41,904 nt of DNA. Source: Cellvibrionales bacterium UBA4435 (GTDB lineage Bacteria; Pseudomonadota; Gammaproteobacteria; Pseudomonadales; Porticoccaceae). The stretch lies in contig DGPR01000041.1 of NCBI GenBank assembly GCA_002390525.1, positions 1-41,904 on the forward strand. Direction: 5' to 3'. The notes under the pieces were generated by a model. The model was not told the origin of the DNA. It saw nothing but the letters and a program-made list of their open reading frames with translations, and made no database searches. Of the stretch, positions 16,933-26,349 are shown in pieces (position 1 is the first letter of the stretch; each line of letters begins with the position of its first letter). The translations under genes and the position numbers were made by a program.

Positions 16933-19788
16933 TTACTCATATTCTGATACTGGTAAACAGGAACAGATCAAGTTTTTATCTCCATGCACATTATCAATTC
17001 TTCCTACAGGAGGCCAGTATTTTGAATTTTTCAAAGTAGCAACAGGATAAGCTGCTGTCTCCTTTTTATAACTTCTATTCCAGTTATCAGTTATTAATAT
17101 CTCTGCGGTATGAGGAGCATGGCATAAAGGATTATCATCAATAGGGTATACACCCTTTTGTATAGAGTCGATCTCTTTCCGAATTGCAAGCATAGCATCA
17201 CAAAATCTATCGATTTCTTTTTTTGATTCACTTTCGGTAGGCTCAATCATCAGAGTTCCTGGAACTGGAAACGACATTGTAGGAGCATGAAAACCATAGT
17301 CTATTAACCTCTTGGCTACATCGTCAACCGTAACACCCACACTATCTTTAATAGCTCGCAAATCTATTATGCACTCATGAGCTACTCTATCGTTTTTTCC
17401 TGTATATAGAATTTCATAGGCATCTTTGAGTCGGTCTGCAATATAATTAGCATTTAAGATAGCTATCTCTGTTGCATGTCTAAGGCCCTTATATCCCATC
17501 ATCTTCATATACATCCATGTTATCGGTAAAATGCTCGCACTTCCCCATGGTGCTGAAGAAACTGTATTAATGACAGGTTTTTTAGCAAGGCTTTTGTTTC
17601 CTGGTAAATATGGCGCTAAATGCTGTCTAACTGCAACTGGACCAATACCTGGTCCTCCTCCTCCATGAGGGATACAGAACGTTTTATGAAGATTAAGGTG
17701 GGATACATCACCACCAAACTCTCCAGGCTTGCAAATTCCAACCATAGCGTTCAGGTTAGCGCCATCTATATAAACTTGCCCACCATGTTGATGGACTATG
17801 TTGCATACCTCGATAACCCCATCCTCAAATACTCCGTGAGTAGAAGGATAGGTGATCATAATAGCTGCTAAGTTATCTGAATGAAGATCTGCTTTAGAAC
17901 GAAGTTCTTCTAGGTCTACATTCCCCATGTCGTCACAAGCAGTAACCACAACCCTCATACCACACATTTGTGCAGATGCAGGATTTGTGCCATGCGCTGA
18001 ACTAGGTATTAAACATACATCACGATGCGACTCACCTCTACTGGCATGATAGGAGCGTATAGCAAGTAGACCGGCATATTCGCCCTGTGATCCAGCATTC
18101 GGCTGCAAAGATACAGCATCATAACCGGTAACAACACATAGCATTGACTCAACTTCTTCAATCATTTCGATATAGCCTGAAACCTGATCATTCGGAGCAA
18201 AAGGATGAATGTTTGCAAATTCAGGCCAGCTAACTGGTATCATTTCAGCTGTGGCATTAAGTTTCATTGTGCACGAACCAAGGGGTATCATTGCTCTGTC
18301 AAGTGCTATATCTTTGTCTGAGAGTTTCCGAAGATAACGCAACATTTCTGTCTCTGATTGATATGAATTAAATACTGGATGAGTTAAAGGTTCATCTTCC
18401 CGTAAAAGTCTTTTAGGTATATTGTTGTGCGCTGACAATTTAATTTGATCGACGCTTAAATCGGTATTTTTGTCAAATAAACGCCACAGACTCTCTATAT
18501 CATCCAAGGATGTCCTCTCATCAAGTGAAATACCAAGATTTGAGTCGTCAATCATACGTAAATTCAACCCTTTACTAACAGCTAAACTATGGATCTTGGT
18601 GGTATCTTTATTAGTATTGATAGTGAGGGTATCGAAGAAACTTTCGTTAACTATCCTACATCCAATTTTTTTAAGTCCGGAAGCTAAAATCACTGTAAGA
18701 TGATGTACTTTTTCTGCGATATACTTTAGCCCGTTTGGGCCATGGTATACTGCATACATACTAGCCATAACAGCAAGTAATGCCTGAGCAGTACATATAT
18801 TACTAGTGGCCTTTTCTCTGCGTATATGCTGCTCTCGAGTTTGCAGTGCTAAACGATAAGCTGGCTTGCCTGCACTATCAAGCGATACTCCAACAAGACG
18901 ACCCGGAAGAGAGCGCTTAAATGAATTTCTTGTTGCCATATAAGCTGCATGGGGACCACCAAAACCAAGGGGTATGCCAAATCGTTGGGTGCTGCCTATG
19001 GCCACATCAGCACCTATTTCTCCGGGGCTTTTCAGTAACAATAAACTCAATATATCTGATGCTATTACTACTAATCCCCTCTTATTATGAATAATATTTG
19101 TAATTCTAGAGAAGTCTCTAATAGCTCCATCCTCGCCTGGATACTGAAGAAGTACTCCAAAAAAATTGGACTTCTCTATCTCTGATAAATCTCCAACAAC
19201 TATTTTAATACCAATTGGTTCTGCACGTGTTTTGATAACTTCTATGGTTTGTGAGTAACAATGCTTGTCAACGAAAAAAACCTCTTCTTTAGATTTAGAC
19301 ATTCTTCGACAAAGCATCATTGCTTCAGCTGCCGCAGTACCCTCATCCAATAATGATGCACTAGCTAAATCCATACCTGTAAGACTAACAATCATTGTCT
19401 GAAAGTTTAGTAAAGCTTCTAGTCGACCTTGCGAAATTTCGGGCTGATAGGGAGTATAGGCGGTATACCAAGCGGGGTTTTCAAACACATTTCGCAATAT
19501 AACATTCGGAGTAATTGTATTATAGTAACCTTGTCCAATAAAATTCTTTAATACTTTATTTTTTTTGGCGATGATGCCTAGGTTATTTAGTGCCTCTATT
19601 TCAGTAACTGCATCGTCTAGATCAAGACTTTCTGAAAGAAGAATTTTTTTTGGCACCACTGCGCTTATGAATGAATCTAAGGATTTATAGCCTAAACTTT
19701 CAAGCATTTCCGTCTTATCTTCATCACATACGCCGATATGACGACCAACGAATTCACTGTTATTAGATAAATCTGCTAAAGATTTCAT
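16933..19788 (-). CDS. gcvP: Glycine dehydrogenase (decarboxylating), P protein
   Basis: The P protein decarboxylates glycine and loads the aminomethyl group on the lipoyl arm of the H protein. It is the fused 951-residue form: an N-terminal catalytically inactive PLP-fold half ([31 protein letters not shown]) and an active C-terminal half. The latter has [18 protein letters not shown], the [12 protein letters not shown]sp-containing strand and the PLP lysine K702 in [16 protein letters not shown]. The glycine-rich loop is intact. It follows gcvT by 34 nt; gcvH, which usually lies between them, is missing here. Confidence 0.97.
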   Translation of the reverse strand: MKSLADLSNNSEFVGRHIGVCDEDKTEMLESLGYKSLDSFISAVVPKKILLSESLDLDDAVTEIEALNNLGIIAKKNKVLKNFIGQGYYNTITPNVILRNVFENPAWYTAYTPYQPEISQGRLEALLNFQTMIVSLTGMDLASASLLDEGTAAAEAMMLCRRMSKSKEEVFFVDKHCYSQTIEVIKTRAEPIGIKIVVGDLSEIEKSNFFGVLLQYPGEDGAIRDFSRITNIIHNKRGLVVIASDILSLLLLKSPGEIGADVAIGSTQRFGIPLGFGGPHAAYMATRNSFKRSLPGRLVGVSLDSAGKPAYRLALQTREQHIRREKATSNICTAQALLAVMASMYAVYHGPNGLKYIAEKVHHLTVILASGLKKIGCRIVNESFFDTLTINTNKDTTKIHSLAVSKGLNLRMIDDSNLGISLDERTSLDDIESLWRLFDKNTDLSVDQIKLSAHNNIPKRLLREDEPLTHPVFNSYQSETEMLRYLRKLSDKDIALDRAMIPLGSCTMKLNATAEMIPVSWPEFANIHPFAPNDQVSGYIEMIEEVESMLCVVTGYDAVSLQPNAGSQGEYAGLLAIRSYHASRGESHRDVCLIPSSAHGTNPASAQMCGMRVVVTACDDMGNVDLEELRSKADLHSDNLAAIMITYPSTHGVFEDGVIEVCNIVHQHGGQVYIDGANLNAMVGICKPGEFGGDVSHLNLHKTFCIPHGGGGPGIGPVAVRQHLAPYLPGNKSLAKKPVINTVSSAPWGSASILPITWMYMKMMGYKGLRHATEIAILNANYIADRLKDAYEILYTGKNDRVAHECIIDLRAIKDSVGVTVDDVAKRLIDYGFHAPTMSFPVPGTLMIEPTESESKKEIDRFCDAMLAIRKEIDSIQKGVYPIDDNPLCHAPHTAEILITDNWNRSYKKETAAYPVATLKNSKYWPPVGRIDNVHGDKNLICSCLPVSEYE

Positions 19789-19822
19789 AAGATGGTATCT
19801 CTATTTATTAATTAAAAGAAAT

Positions 19823-20956
19823 TTATCCGCGAAAATAACGTCTTGGAACAAATGGCATTTTTTGAACAGAAACAGCTAGGATTTTCCCACGCACAAGCGC
19901 TCCTAATTCTTCACCTATATTAGAGTACTTGATTTCTACATACCCCATTGCAATTGGAGCATTCAAACTTGGTCCAAACCCACCACTAGTAACGATGCCA
20001 ATTACTTTACCTTCACTATTTACTAACTCGGCTCCCTCTCGAATGGGTGCTTTTCCTAATACTTTTAGGCCAATACGTTTTTTTTTGGTACCATGATCTA
20101 GTTCCTCCAATATAGTCTTGGAACCAAGAAAACCACCACATTTTTTACCATATGTTCGACGGGATTTACTAATACTCCAAACTAAAGAGGCTTGTACAGG
20201 TGATGTTGTTGAATCAATATCTTGACCATAAAGACAAAGTCCAGCCTCTAATCTTAGAGAATCTCTAGCACCCAATCCAATGGCTTTAACCTGCTTAAAA
20301 GATAGTAATTTTTTAGCTAAGATTGCAGCAGAATCTGCTGGAACTGAAATCTCAAATCCGTCCTCTCCTGTATAACCAGAACGAGTAACATAGCAATCTA
20401 TTCCAGCTAAATTGACACAACAACCCGACATAAACAGTAATTCTTTTAGAGCTGGAGCTAGTTCTTGCATAACATTTATAGCTTTAGGACCCTGGAGAGC
20501 TAATAGTGCTCGATTATCTAGCCAATCAATATCTAAGTCCTCTAAGTTATTTCTCAAGTGCTCCAAATCTTTTTCTTTGCAATCTGCATTAACTACTAGA
20601 AAAAAACAATTTTTTGACAAGCGCACAATCATTAAATCATCAAGAATCCCTCCTTGATCATTAGTCAATAATGCATAGATTTGCTGATTAACATCAAGAG
20701 CTTCTAAGTCAACAGGGACCAATGACTCTAATGCCTGGGTTGCTCCATTTCCAGTGATAATAATTTGACCCATATGAGAAACATCAAATAGTCCTGCATT
20801 CTTTCTTGTATGAAGATGTTCTATTTTTATACCATCTGTATAATTTACTGGCATCTCATAACCGGCAAATGGAACCATGCGAGCACCCAGCTCAACATGT
20901 AATTCTTTGAGGGGAGTAGCCTTGAGTTTAATTGTTTCGTTATTTGATATAACCAT
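19823..20956 (-). CDS. gcvT: Glycine cleavage system T protein (aminomethyltransferase)
   Basis: The T protein transfers the methylene group from the H protein to tetrahydrofolate, releasing ammonia. It is 377 residues, normal length. Family landmarks are ARMVPFAGYEMPV near the N-terminus, NAGLFDVSHMGQ, NDQGGILDDLM (carrying the catalytic Asp region), SGYTGEDGFEI and ARDSLRLEAGLCLYGQD. The C-terminal barrel holds KAPIREGAEL. It starts the gcvT-gcvP pair. The 177-nt upstream gap has no visible glycine riboswitch. An internal KKKRIGLKVLG segment and lack of insertions are ordinary. Confidence 0.96.
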   Translation of the reverse strand: MVISNNETIKLKATPLKELHVELGARMVPFAGYEMPVNYTDGIKIEHLHTRKNAGLFDVSHMGQIIITGNGATQALESLVPVDLEALDVNQQIYALLTNDQGGILDDLMIVRLSKNCFFLVVNADCKEKDLEHLRNNLEDLDIDWLDNRALLALQGPKAINVMQELAPALKELLFMSGCCVNLAGIDCYVTRSGYTGEDGFEISVPADSAAILAKKLLSFKQVKAIGLGARDSLRLEAGLCLYGQDIDSTTSPVQASLVWSISKSRRTYGKKCGGFLGSKTILEELDHGTKKKRIGLKVLGKAPIREGAELVNSEGKVIGIVTSGGFGPSLNAPIAMGYVEIKYSNIGEELGALVRGKILAVSVQKMPFVPRRYFRG

Positions 20957-21133
20957 AATATTTTAGGTATACATGATAATTAAAATTTACACTATATTAA
21001 TACCAAATAATTTTAGTGTTATGCACTCTTCAATGGAATTAATATTAAATCCACAAGGGCGGAGGCTAGAGAGAAAATTTAATTTTAAACTTTAGGGTAC
21101 AATCTGCATAAGCTTACGTTTTCAAATTCTACA

Positions 21134-21838
21134 CTAGCCACATTTTGATTCACCACAATTCAAGCAAGTCATGCATCCATCCATCAAAATGGTAGCCTTT
21201 GTCATGCATTTTCTGCAAAGGCTCGCGCTAGCTGGAAATGAATCATTTGTTTTACTATTTTCAGGAAATATAGATTCTCTAGCATCATACTCCGCTCTCT
21301 TTTCGGCAAGAACTGCTTTCTGGCTTTCAGTAATCTCACCAACTTTTATCATACCAATTTTAGTTAAATGATCTTCAATAGCTTCACCAATTTCTGCAAC
21401 CAGAGAAGGCATAAATTTTCCGCCACGCTTGAAATAGCCACCCTGAGGGTCAAATACAGCCTTTAATTCTTCTGCCAAAAAAGTGCAATCACCGCCTTTT
21501 CGAAAGACAGCTGAAATTACTCTGGTAAGTGCTACGACCCATTGAAATTGCTCCATATTCTTGGAATTAATAAAAACTTCAAAGGGACGACGTTGTTCAT
21601 TATCCGTTCCTGGATTCAGAATAATATCATTGATGGTTATATATAAAGCATGCTCGGACTGTGGTGTCTTTACCTTATAGGTGGATCCATGCAATTCTTC
21701 TGGACGACTTACATGTTCAGTCATCATTTCAATTGCCCGCTCTAAGCCGACCTCTGGTGTTGATTGCTCTGGCAAAGTTGCGTCATTTGATGGTGTTAGC
21801 ACTTTATAGCTTACAATTTTTTTATCTAACTTTATCAT
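21134..21838 (-). CDS. nrdJb: NrdJb: TSCPD-domain subunit of split class II ribonucleotide reductase
   Basis: This 234-residue protein matches the separate C-terminal part of adenosylcobalamin-dependent ribonucleotide reductase found in Pseudomonas and relatives (NrdJb). The TSCPD domain lies in the middle (about residues 55-165), including LYITINDIILNPG and VALTRVISAVFRKGGD. The C-terminus has a Cys-rich zinc-ribbon-like tail, CRKC...CMTCLNCGESKC, which probably supplies the redox-active cysteines that re-reduce the active site. It starts 16 nt after the stop codon of nrdJa and is certainly co-transcribed. Confidence 0.9.
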   Translation of the reverse strand: MIKLDKKIVSYKVLTPSNDATLPEQSTPEVGLERAIEMMTEHVSRPEELHGSTYKVKTPQSEHALYITINDIILNPGTDNEQRRPFEVFINSKNMEQFQWVVALTRVISAVFRKGGDCTFLAEELKAVFDPQGGYFKRGGKFMPSLVAEIGEAIEDHLTKIGMIKVGEITESQKAVLAEKRAEYDARESIFPENSKTNDSFPASASLCRKCMTKATILMDGCMTCLNCGESKCG

Positions 21839-21854
21839 AATATTAATTACTCGA

Positions 21855-24005
21855 TTAAAATTTACCGTAATAACCTTCTTTTAGGGCGTCAAACAAATTT
21901 GCAGCAGTGTGAGTTTCCCCATCATACTCAACCTCTTCATTACCCTTTACTTCAACAGAGGAACCATCCTCTAAACTGAACTGGTAAGTGGTATTTTCTA
22001 AATCTTTTTCTGTCACCAATACACCCTGGAATGCTTCTGGATTAAATCGAAATGTTGTACAACCTTTTAATCCTTTTTCATAAGCGTAAAGATATATATC
22101 CTTGAAATCCTCAAAATTACAATCAGTAGGAACATTAATAGTCTTAGATATTGAAGAATCTATCCACTTTTGAGATGCTGCTTGAACGTCGACATGATTC
22201 TTTGGTTGAATATCTGCGCTAGAAACAAAATATTCAGGGAGGGTTTCTTCATCATTTTCTGCAAAAGGCATAGCTGCTTGATTAATTAGCTCACGATAAG
22301 CTAATAGCTCATAAGAAAAAACGTCTACTTTTTCTTTAGATTTCTTGCCTTCTCTTATTACGTTACGTGAGTAATGGTGTGCGAAACTTGGTTCGATGCC
22401 GTTACTAGCATTGTTTGCAAGCGACAGAGATATAGTCCCAGTTGGAGCAATAGATGAATGATGGGTAAATCTACAGCCGACATCTGCAAGCTCTGCTACC
22501 AACTTTGGATCAATTTCTGCGATCTTTTCCATATATTGACTATATCGGGCATGCAGCAACTTACCTTTTATTCTTTCCCCTATAGATATACCATCTTTAG
22601 ACATTTTTGGACATTTGCGAAGCATTGCCTCAGTTACCTCGAAGTCTTCGTCCATTATTGGCGCAGGTCCCTTTTCTTTCGCTAAACTTAAGCCTGTACG
22701 CCAACCAGCTAAAGCTAACTCACGAGAGACTTCTTCTGTAAACACAAGTGACTCATCGGATCCATATGGCATAGTAAGCATTGTCATAGTGGAACCCAAA
22801 CCCAAGAAACCCATTCCGTGGCGACGTTTATTCATAATCGCTTCTCGTTGGCCCTCAAGTGGCAAGCCATTAATTTCCACTACATTATCGAGCATACGTG
22901 TGAATACAGAGACTACTTCTCTATACCCATTCCAATCAAATTTAGCTTTCTCTGTGAAAGGATCTTTAACGAACTTTGTTAGATTAATGGAACCCAATAA
23001 ACAGCTTCCATATGGAGGGAGTGGTTGTTCACCACAAGGATTGGTTGCTCGAATGTCTTCACAAAACCAATTATTATTGTCTTGATTTACCTTATCAATT
23101 AAAATAAATCCTGGTTCTGCATAATCATATGTAGACGTCATGATTACATTCCATAGATGTTTGGCTTTTACACTTTTATATATCCTACATGCAATTAAGC
23201 CTTCCTTATTTGCAGCGTAACCTTTTAATGTTGGAAAATCCCTCCATAATAAATTGTCATCTTCCAGGCTAACCTCACCCTGATCTACTTCTTTCTGCAA
23301 TACAGGGAAACTCAGTGGCCAATCTTCATCATTTTTTACAGCCTCCATAAAACCCTCTGTTATCAAGAGCGACATATTGAACTGTCTAAGCCTTCCATCT
23401 TCGCGTTTAGCTTTTATGAAATCTACTACATCTGGATGACTCACGTCGAAGGTTGCCATTTGAGCACCGCGACGTCCGCCCGCAGACGAGACGGTGAAAC
23501 ACATTTTATCGAAAATATCCATGAAAGACAGCGGGCCTGAAGTATATGCTCCAGCACCAGAAACGTATGCACCTTTTGGTCGCAAAGTCGAAAACTCATA
23601 ACCAATACCACAACCTGCTTTTAGAGTGAGGCCAGCCTCTAAATTTTTATTGAGGATATCTAGCATAGAATCTTCTACAATTCCAGAAACAGTGCAGTTG
23701 ATCGTCGAGGTTGCTGGCTTATGCTCTAAAGCACCCGCATTGGATATTATCCTGCCTGCAGGGATTGCACCATTTCTTAAAGCCCATAAAAAACGCTCAT
23801 ACCAAGTTTCCCTTTTTCCTTTATCTTCAACTTCTGAAAGAGCTCTTGCTACACGCCTATAGGTTTCATCAATATTTTCATCAACTGGCTCGCCCTGTTT
23901 ATTTTTTAACCTATACTTTTTATCCCAGATATCTGATGATGCGTCTTGAAGTTTGATATCTATAATTTGTGATTTATCACCCGTCTGTATAGCTTCAATA
24001 GACAT
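21855..24005 (-). CDS. nrdJa: NrdJa: catalytic subunit of class II (B12-dependent) ribonucleotide reductase
   Basis: The enzyme reduces ribonucleotides to deoxyribonucleotides with a thiyl radical generated from adenosylcobalamin, independently of oxygen. In 716 residues it shows the expected barrel landmarks. These are NCTVSGIVEDS (first active-site Cys), LKAGCGIGYEFSTLRPKGA, SAGGRRGAQMATFDVSHPD, the NPCGEQPLPPYGSCLLGSINL finger-loop region with the radical Cys, and APTGTISL near residue 525. It ends before the TSCPD part, which is encoded by nrdJb. No NrdA, NrdB or NrdD gene is in this window. A NrdR-box-like pair lies 144-187 nt upstream. Confidence 0.95.
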   Translation of the reverse strand: MSIEAIQTGDKSQIIDIKLQDASSDIWDKKYRLKNKQGEPVDENIDETYRRVARALSEVEDKGKRETWYERFLWALRNGAIPAGRIISNAGALEHKPATSTINCTVSGIVEDSMLDILNKNLEAGLTLKAGCGIGYEFSTLRPKGAYVSGAGAYTSGPLSFMDIFDKMCFTVSSAGGRRGAQMATFDVSHPDVVDFIKAKREDGRLRQFNMSLLITEGFMEAVKNDEDWPLSFPVLQKEVDQGEVSLEDDNLLWRDFPTLKGYAANKEGLIACRIYKSVKAKHLWNVIMTSTYDYAEPGFILIDKVNQDNNNWFCEDIRATNPCGEQPLPPYGSCLLGSINLTKFVKDPFTEKAKFDWNGYREVVSVFTRMLDNVVEINGLPLEGQREAIMNKRRHGMGFLGLGSTMTMLTMPYGSDESLVFTEEVSRELALAGWRTGLSLAKEKGPAPIMDEDFEVTEAMLRKCPKMSKDGISIGERIKGKLLHARYSQYMEKIAEIDPKLVAELADVGCRFTHHSSIAPTGTISLSLANNASNGIEPSFAHHYSRNVIREGKKSKEKVDVFSYELLAYRELINQAAMPFAENDEETLPEYFVSSADIQPKNHVDVQAASQKWIDSSISKTINVPTDCNFEDFKDIYLYAYEKGLKGCTTFRFNPEAFQGVLVTEKDLENTTYQFSLEDGSSVEVKGNEEVEYDGETHTAANLFDALKEGYYGKF

Positions 24006-24143
24006 AATATTTAGATTTCCCTTTATTTTGGTACTTCATGGTATTGTTTAGTGTATTTCTGTTCAGCTTTTATTAAAAGCGATAGACTGTTAATCATAAT
24101 TTGTATGAAATTTTTTAAACATAAAATAATGTAATCAATTTCG

Positions 24144-24192
24144 ATTATACAAGATATAGTGTTAGTTTCCAGAAAAAAACACTACAGGTTGT
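24144..24192 (-). promoter_or_regulatory. Pair of NrdR-box-like sites overlapping the nrdJ promoter
   Basis: The minus-strand sequence ACACTATATCTTGT (24162-24149) closely fits the known NrdR box. A second, weaker site, ACACTACAGGTTGT on the plus strand (24179-24192), lies exactly 30 bp away start to start, leaving 16 bp between them. Paired boxes about three helical turns apart are typical of NrdR. A TATAAT (24149-24144, minus) abuts the first box, as expected for repression by NrdR-dATP. The nrdR gene itself is not in the window. Confidence 0.65.
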
Positions 24193-24323
24193 ATCATAAA
24201 AAAATTTATAATTTTTTAATCCATATATATTTTGATTTTCTATTTCAAGCTATAACAAACAATAACTTACAGGGGGCCTGAAACCAATTGGTGCTTATTT
24301 TGTGCCAAACAAACCACTACAAA
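24193..24323. other. AT-rich intergenic stretch upstream of the nrdJ promoter
   Basis: Part of the 470-nt gap between nrdJa and scoB. It is strongly A+T-rich apart from a short GGGGGCCTG patch near 24271. I see no riboswitch core, no tRNA and no convincing promoter. The right-hand part of the gap holds only the doubtful small ORF listed next. Confidence 0.35.
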
Positions 24324-24479
24324 ATGACCAATATGAATTTATCGGTCAGAAAAATTTTTTATTCTAGGAATGGGAAATCTTATTTTTCTAAATTGATAAC
24401 TAGAAGTCTTTGGCAGATAGAAAATAATAAAGCCTCTCCAGATGAAGGTGGGCTAGATATCTTATTGGTTAAAACCTAA
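24324..24479 (+). CDS. Doubtful small ORF, 51 codons, convergent with scoB
   Basis: An ATG at 24324 opens 51 codons (MTNMNLSVRKIFYSRNGKSY...) ending in TAA at 24479. The predicted peptide is basic in its first half and matches nothing I recognise. It has no clear ribosome-binding site, and its last codons overlap the scoB stop region by 4 nt. It fills an otherwise empty 470-nt gap. It may be a small protein, a degraded remnant or chance. Confidence 0.2.
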   Translation: MTNMNLSVRKIFYSRNGKSYFSKLITRSLWQIENNKASPDEGGLDILLVKT

Positions 24480-25132
24480 AACTTCATTTCTGGAACATTT
24501 TGTGGGACGACCAGAGCACCAGCAGTTTTTTCAACAATTTCTTCAACAGATACTCCTGGAGCGCGCTCTATTAGGTGGAATTTACCTTCACGTATTTCTA
24601 AATATGCCAGATCAGTCAAAACCTGCTTAATACATCCTGCTCCAGTTAAAGGAAGTGAACAATTTGATAACAATTTAGAATTACCATACTTGTCCGCATG
24701 CGTCATCATAACAACTATGTTATCAGCACCGGCTACCAGGTCCATAGCTCCACCCATGCCTTTTATAAGCTTTCCAGGAATCATCCATGAAGCGATATTT
24801 CCAGAAGAATCAACTTCAAAAGCACCGAGGACGGTTAAGTCGACATGACCACCTCTTATCATTGCGAAAGATTCAGATGAAGAAAAAATTGATGCACCAG
24901 TAGCTGTAGTTACTGTTTGTTTTCCTGCATTAATTAGGTCTGCATCAACTTCATCTTCTGTTGGGAAAGGGCCCATGCCAAGCAGACCATTTTCAGACTG
25001 CAACATAACTTCCATTCCATCTGGAACGTGATTTGCAACAAGTGTTGGTATTCCAATACCCAAATTAACGTAGTAGCCATCCTGGAGCTCACGAGCAACT
25101 CGAATAGCCATTTGATCTCGAGAAAGTGACAT
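24476..25132 (-). CDS. scoB: 3-oxoacid CoA-transferase subunit B
   Basis: This is the beta subunit of succinyl-CoA:3-oxoacid CoA-transferase, which moves CoA from succinyl-CoA to acetoacetate. The catalytic Glu lies in the ENGLLGMGP motif near residue 46. Other family features are GYYNLGIGIP-type opening (here GYYVNLGIGIPTL), MIRGGHVDLTVLGAFEVD and GMGGAMDLV. At 218 residues it is full length. It starts 14 nt after scoA with a GGAG ribosome-binding site. Acetate or other CoA donors are possible in related enzymes. Confidence 0.93.
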   Translation of the reverse strand: MSLSRDQMAIRVARELQDGYYVNLGIGIPTLVANHVPDGMEVMLQSENGLLGMGPFPTEDEVDADLINAGKQTVTTATGASIFSSSESFAMIRGGHVDLTVLGAFEVDSSGNIASWMIPGKLIKGMGGAMDLVAGADNIVVMMTHADKYGNSKLLSNCSLPLTGAGCIKQVLTDLAYLEIREGKFHLIERAPGVSVEEIVEKTAGALVVPQNVPEMKF

Positions 25133-25146
25133 TATTATTTCTCCGA

Positions 25147-25848
25147 TTAGTTTTCGCGTACAGTACGCAATTCGATACGTTTCTCAAACGTTCCTTGTAT
25201 TAAACGATCAACATAAATCCCAGGAGTATGCACATGCATTGGATCCAGCTCCCCGGGCTCAACAATCTCTTCGACTTCCAAGACTGTTATTTTTCCAGCT
25301 GTTGCAGCCATAGGATTAAAATTCATAGCGGTATGACGATAGATGGCATTACCAAAGCGATCCGCTTTCCAAGCCTTAACAATTGCGAAGTCACCCGTAA
25401 TAGACTCCTCAAGTATATACTTGCGTCCATCAAATTCACGAACATCTTTACCTTTAGCTATATCTGTACCACACCCAGTAGCTGTATAAAAAGCAGGTAT
25501 TCCAGCACCACCTGCACGCATTTTTTCTGCCAACGTACCCTGTGGAGTCAGCTCTACCTCTAATTGTCCCGAAAGTAGCTGCTCCTCAAACATCTTATTT
25601 TCTCCTACGTAAGAGGAGACCATTTTCTTAATTTGGTGATCGTCCAAAAGCACCCCAAGACCAAGACCATCGCAACCACAATTATTAGAGATAATCGTCA
25701 ACTCTTTAGTACCCATTTTTTTTATTTCTTTGATCAAATTCTCAGGTATACCGCAGATACCGAAGCCGCCCGCAATCACTGTCATTCCATCTGTGAGCCC
25801 TTTCATCGCCTCTTCGTAGGTGTTAACCACCTTATCGAAACCTGCCAT
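25147..25848 (-). CDS. scoA: 3-oxoacid CoA-transferase subunit A
   Basis: The alpha subunit, 233 residues, carries the CoA-binding glycine-rich segment [16 protein letters not shown] near residues 21-36. [24 protein letters not shown] and [18 protein letters not shown] follow the family pattern. It is first in the two-gene scoAB operon and has a good AGGAG ribosome-binding site before the ATG at 25848. With HMG-CoA lyase (2.2-3.1 kb) it would allow acetoacetate produced from leucine to be recycled to acetoacetyl-CoA. Confidence 0.93.
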   Translation of the reverse strand: MAGFDKVVNTYEEAMKGLTDGMTVIAGGFGICGIPENLIKEIKKMGTKELTIISNNCGCDGLGLGVLLDDHQIKKMVSSYVGENKMFEEQLLSGQLEVELTPQGTLAEKMRAGGAGIPAFYTATGCGTDIAKGKDVREFDGRKYILEESITGDFAIVKAWKADRFGNAIYRHTAMNFNPMAATAGKITVLEVEEIVEPGELDPMHVHTPGIYVDRLIQGTFEKRIELRTVREN

Positions 25849-25952
25849 GAGACTATACTCCTTTTATTTTAATTTCTTATTATTCTAGGATACAAAACCC
25901 AGTATTTTTAAAAACATTGCGAAGGATCCTACATGAGACGAGATTTATCAAG

Positions 25953-25986
25953 ATTAAAATTCCTTTTCATCAATTTTAATTTTTTT
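25953..25986. repeat. A-T-only hairpin between the DUF2288 gene and scoA
   Basis: ATTAAAATT (25953-25961) pairs perfectly with AATTTTAAT (25972-25980), loop 10 nt, followed on the plus strand by TTTTTT. The U-tract is on the strand opposite to both flanking genes, so it does not fit as their terminator unless it works only as a stem at the 3' end of the DUF2288 transcript. Confidence 0.35.
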
Positions 25987-25987
25987 C

Positions 25988-26293
25988 TTAGGAATGAGAA
26001 CCCTCAATTGGTTGCACTAAAACCCAAGGTTTTATAACTACAGACCACAATATTATGTCATCCTCAAGCCATGATTGGGCTTGCTGATCGCTTACTCTAC
26101 AAACCATGTTGTCTGACATCCATTCTTCAATTTGAATTTTATTATCCAAGTAAATCTCCAAACCTACATCGATCAAATCTAATTTAGAGGATACATAAAT
26201 GACTGTACCATTAGCAAAGAACACCTCTAACTCTTTCCAAGAAATTTTAGCTGTCTGAGTATTTAATTCATTTCGATCCATTCTATAATCCAA
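25988..26293 (-). CDS. DUF2288 family protein
   Basis: A 101-residue protein matching the DUF2288 family common in Gammaproteobacteria and Cyanobacteria. Recognisable parts are TAKISWKELEVFFANGTVIYVSSKLDLIDVG, DNKIQIEEWM, VSDQQAQSWLEDD and the closing LWSVVIKPWVLVQ, with conserved tryptophans. It has no signal peptide or membrane segment, and the family's function is unknown. The ATG at 26293 is used, though family members could also begin at the internal Met5. It lies between the flavoprotein gene and scoA on the same strand, with gaps of 56 and 139 nt. Confidence 0.8.
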   Translation of the reverse strand: MDYRMDRNELNTQTAKISWKELEVFFANGTVIYVSSKLDLIDVGLEIYLDNKIQIEEWMSDNMVCRVSDQQAQSWLEDDIILWSVVIKPWVLVQPIEGSHS

Positions 26294-26349
26294 AAATGAT
26301 TATTTAAAATATATTTTTCGATTCTCAAAGTATGAAGATTATCAGAAAT

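Noticed and set aside
20957..21133. Possible glycine riboswitch before gcvT
   Set aside because: No tandem GGAGAG/aptamer core is recognisable on the minus strand; the only GC-rich patch is too short.
24006..24290. Possible cobalamin riboswitch upstream of nrdJ
   Set aside because: The region is extremely A-T-rich and lacks the GCCACTG-type B12-box and the multi-stem core on either strand.
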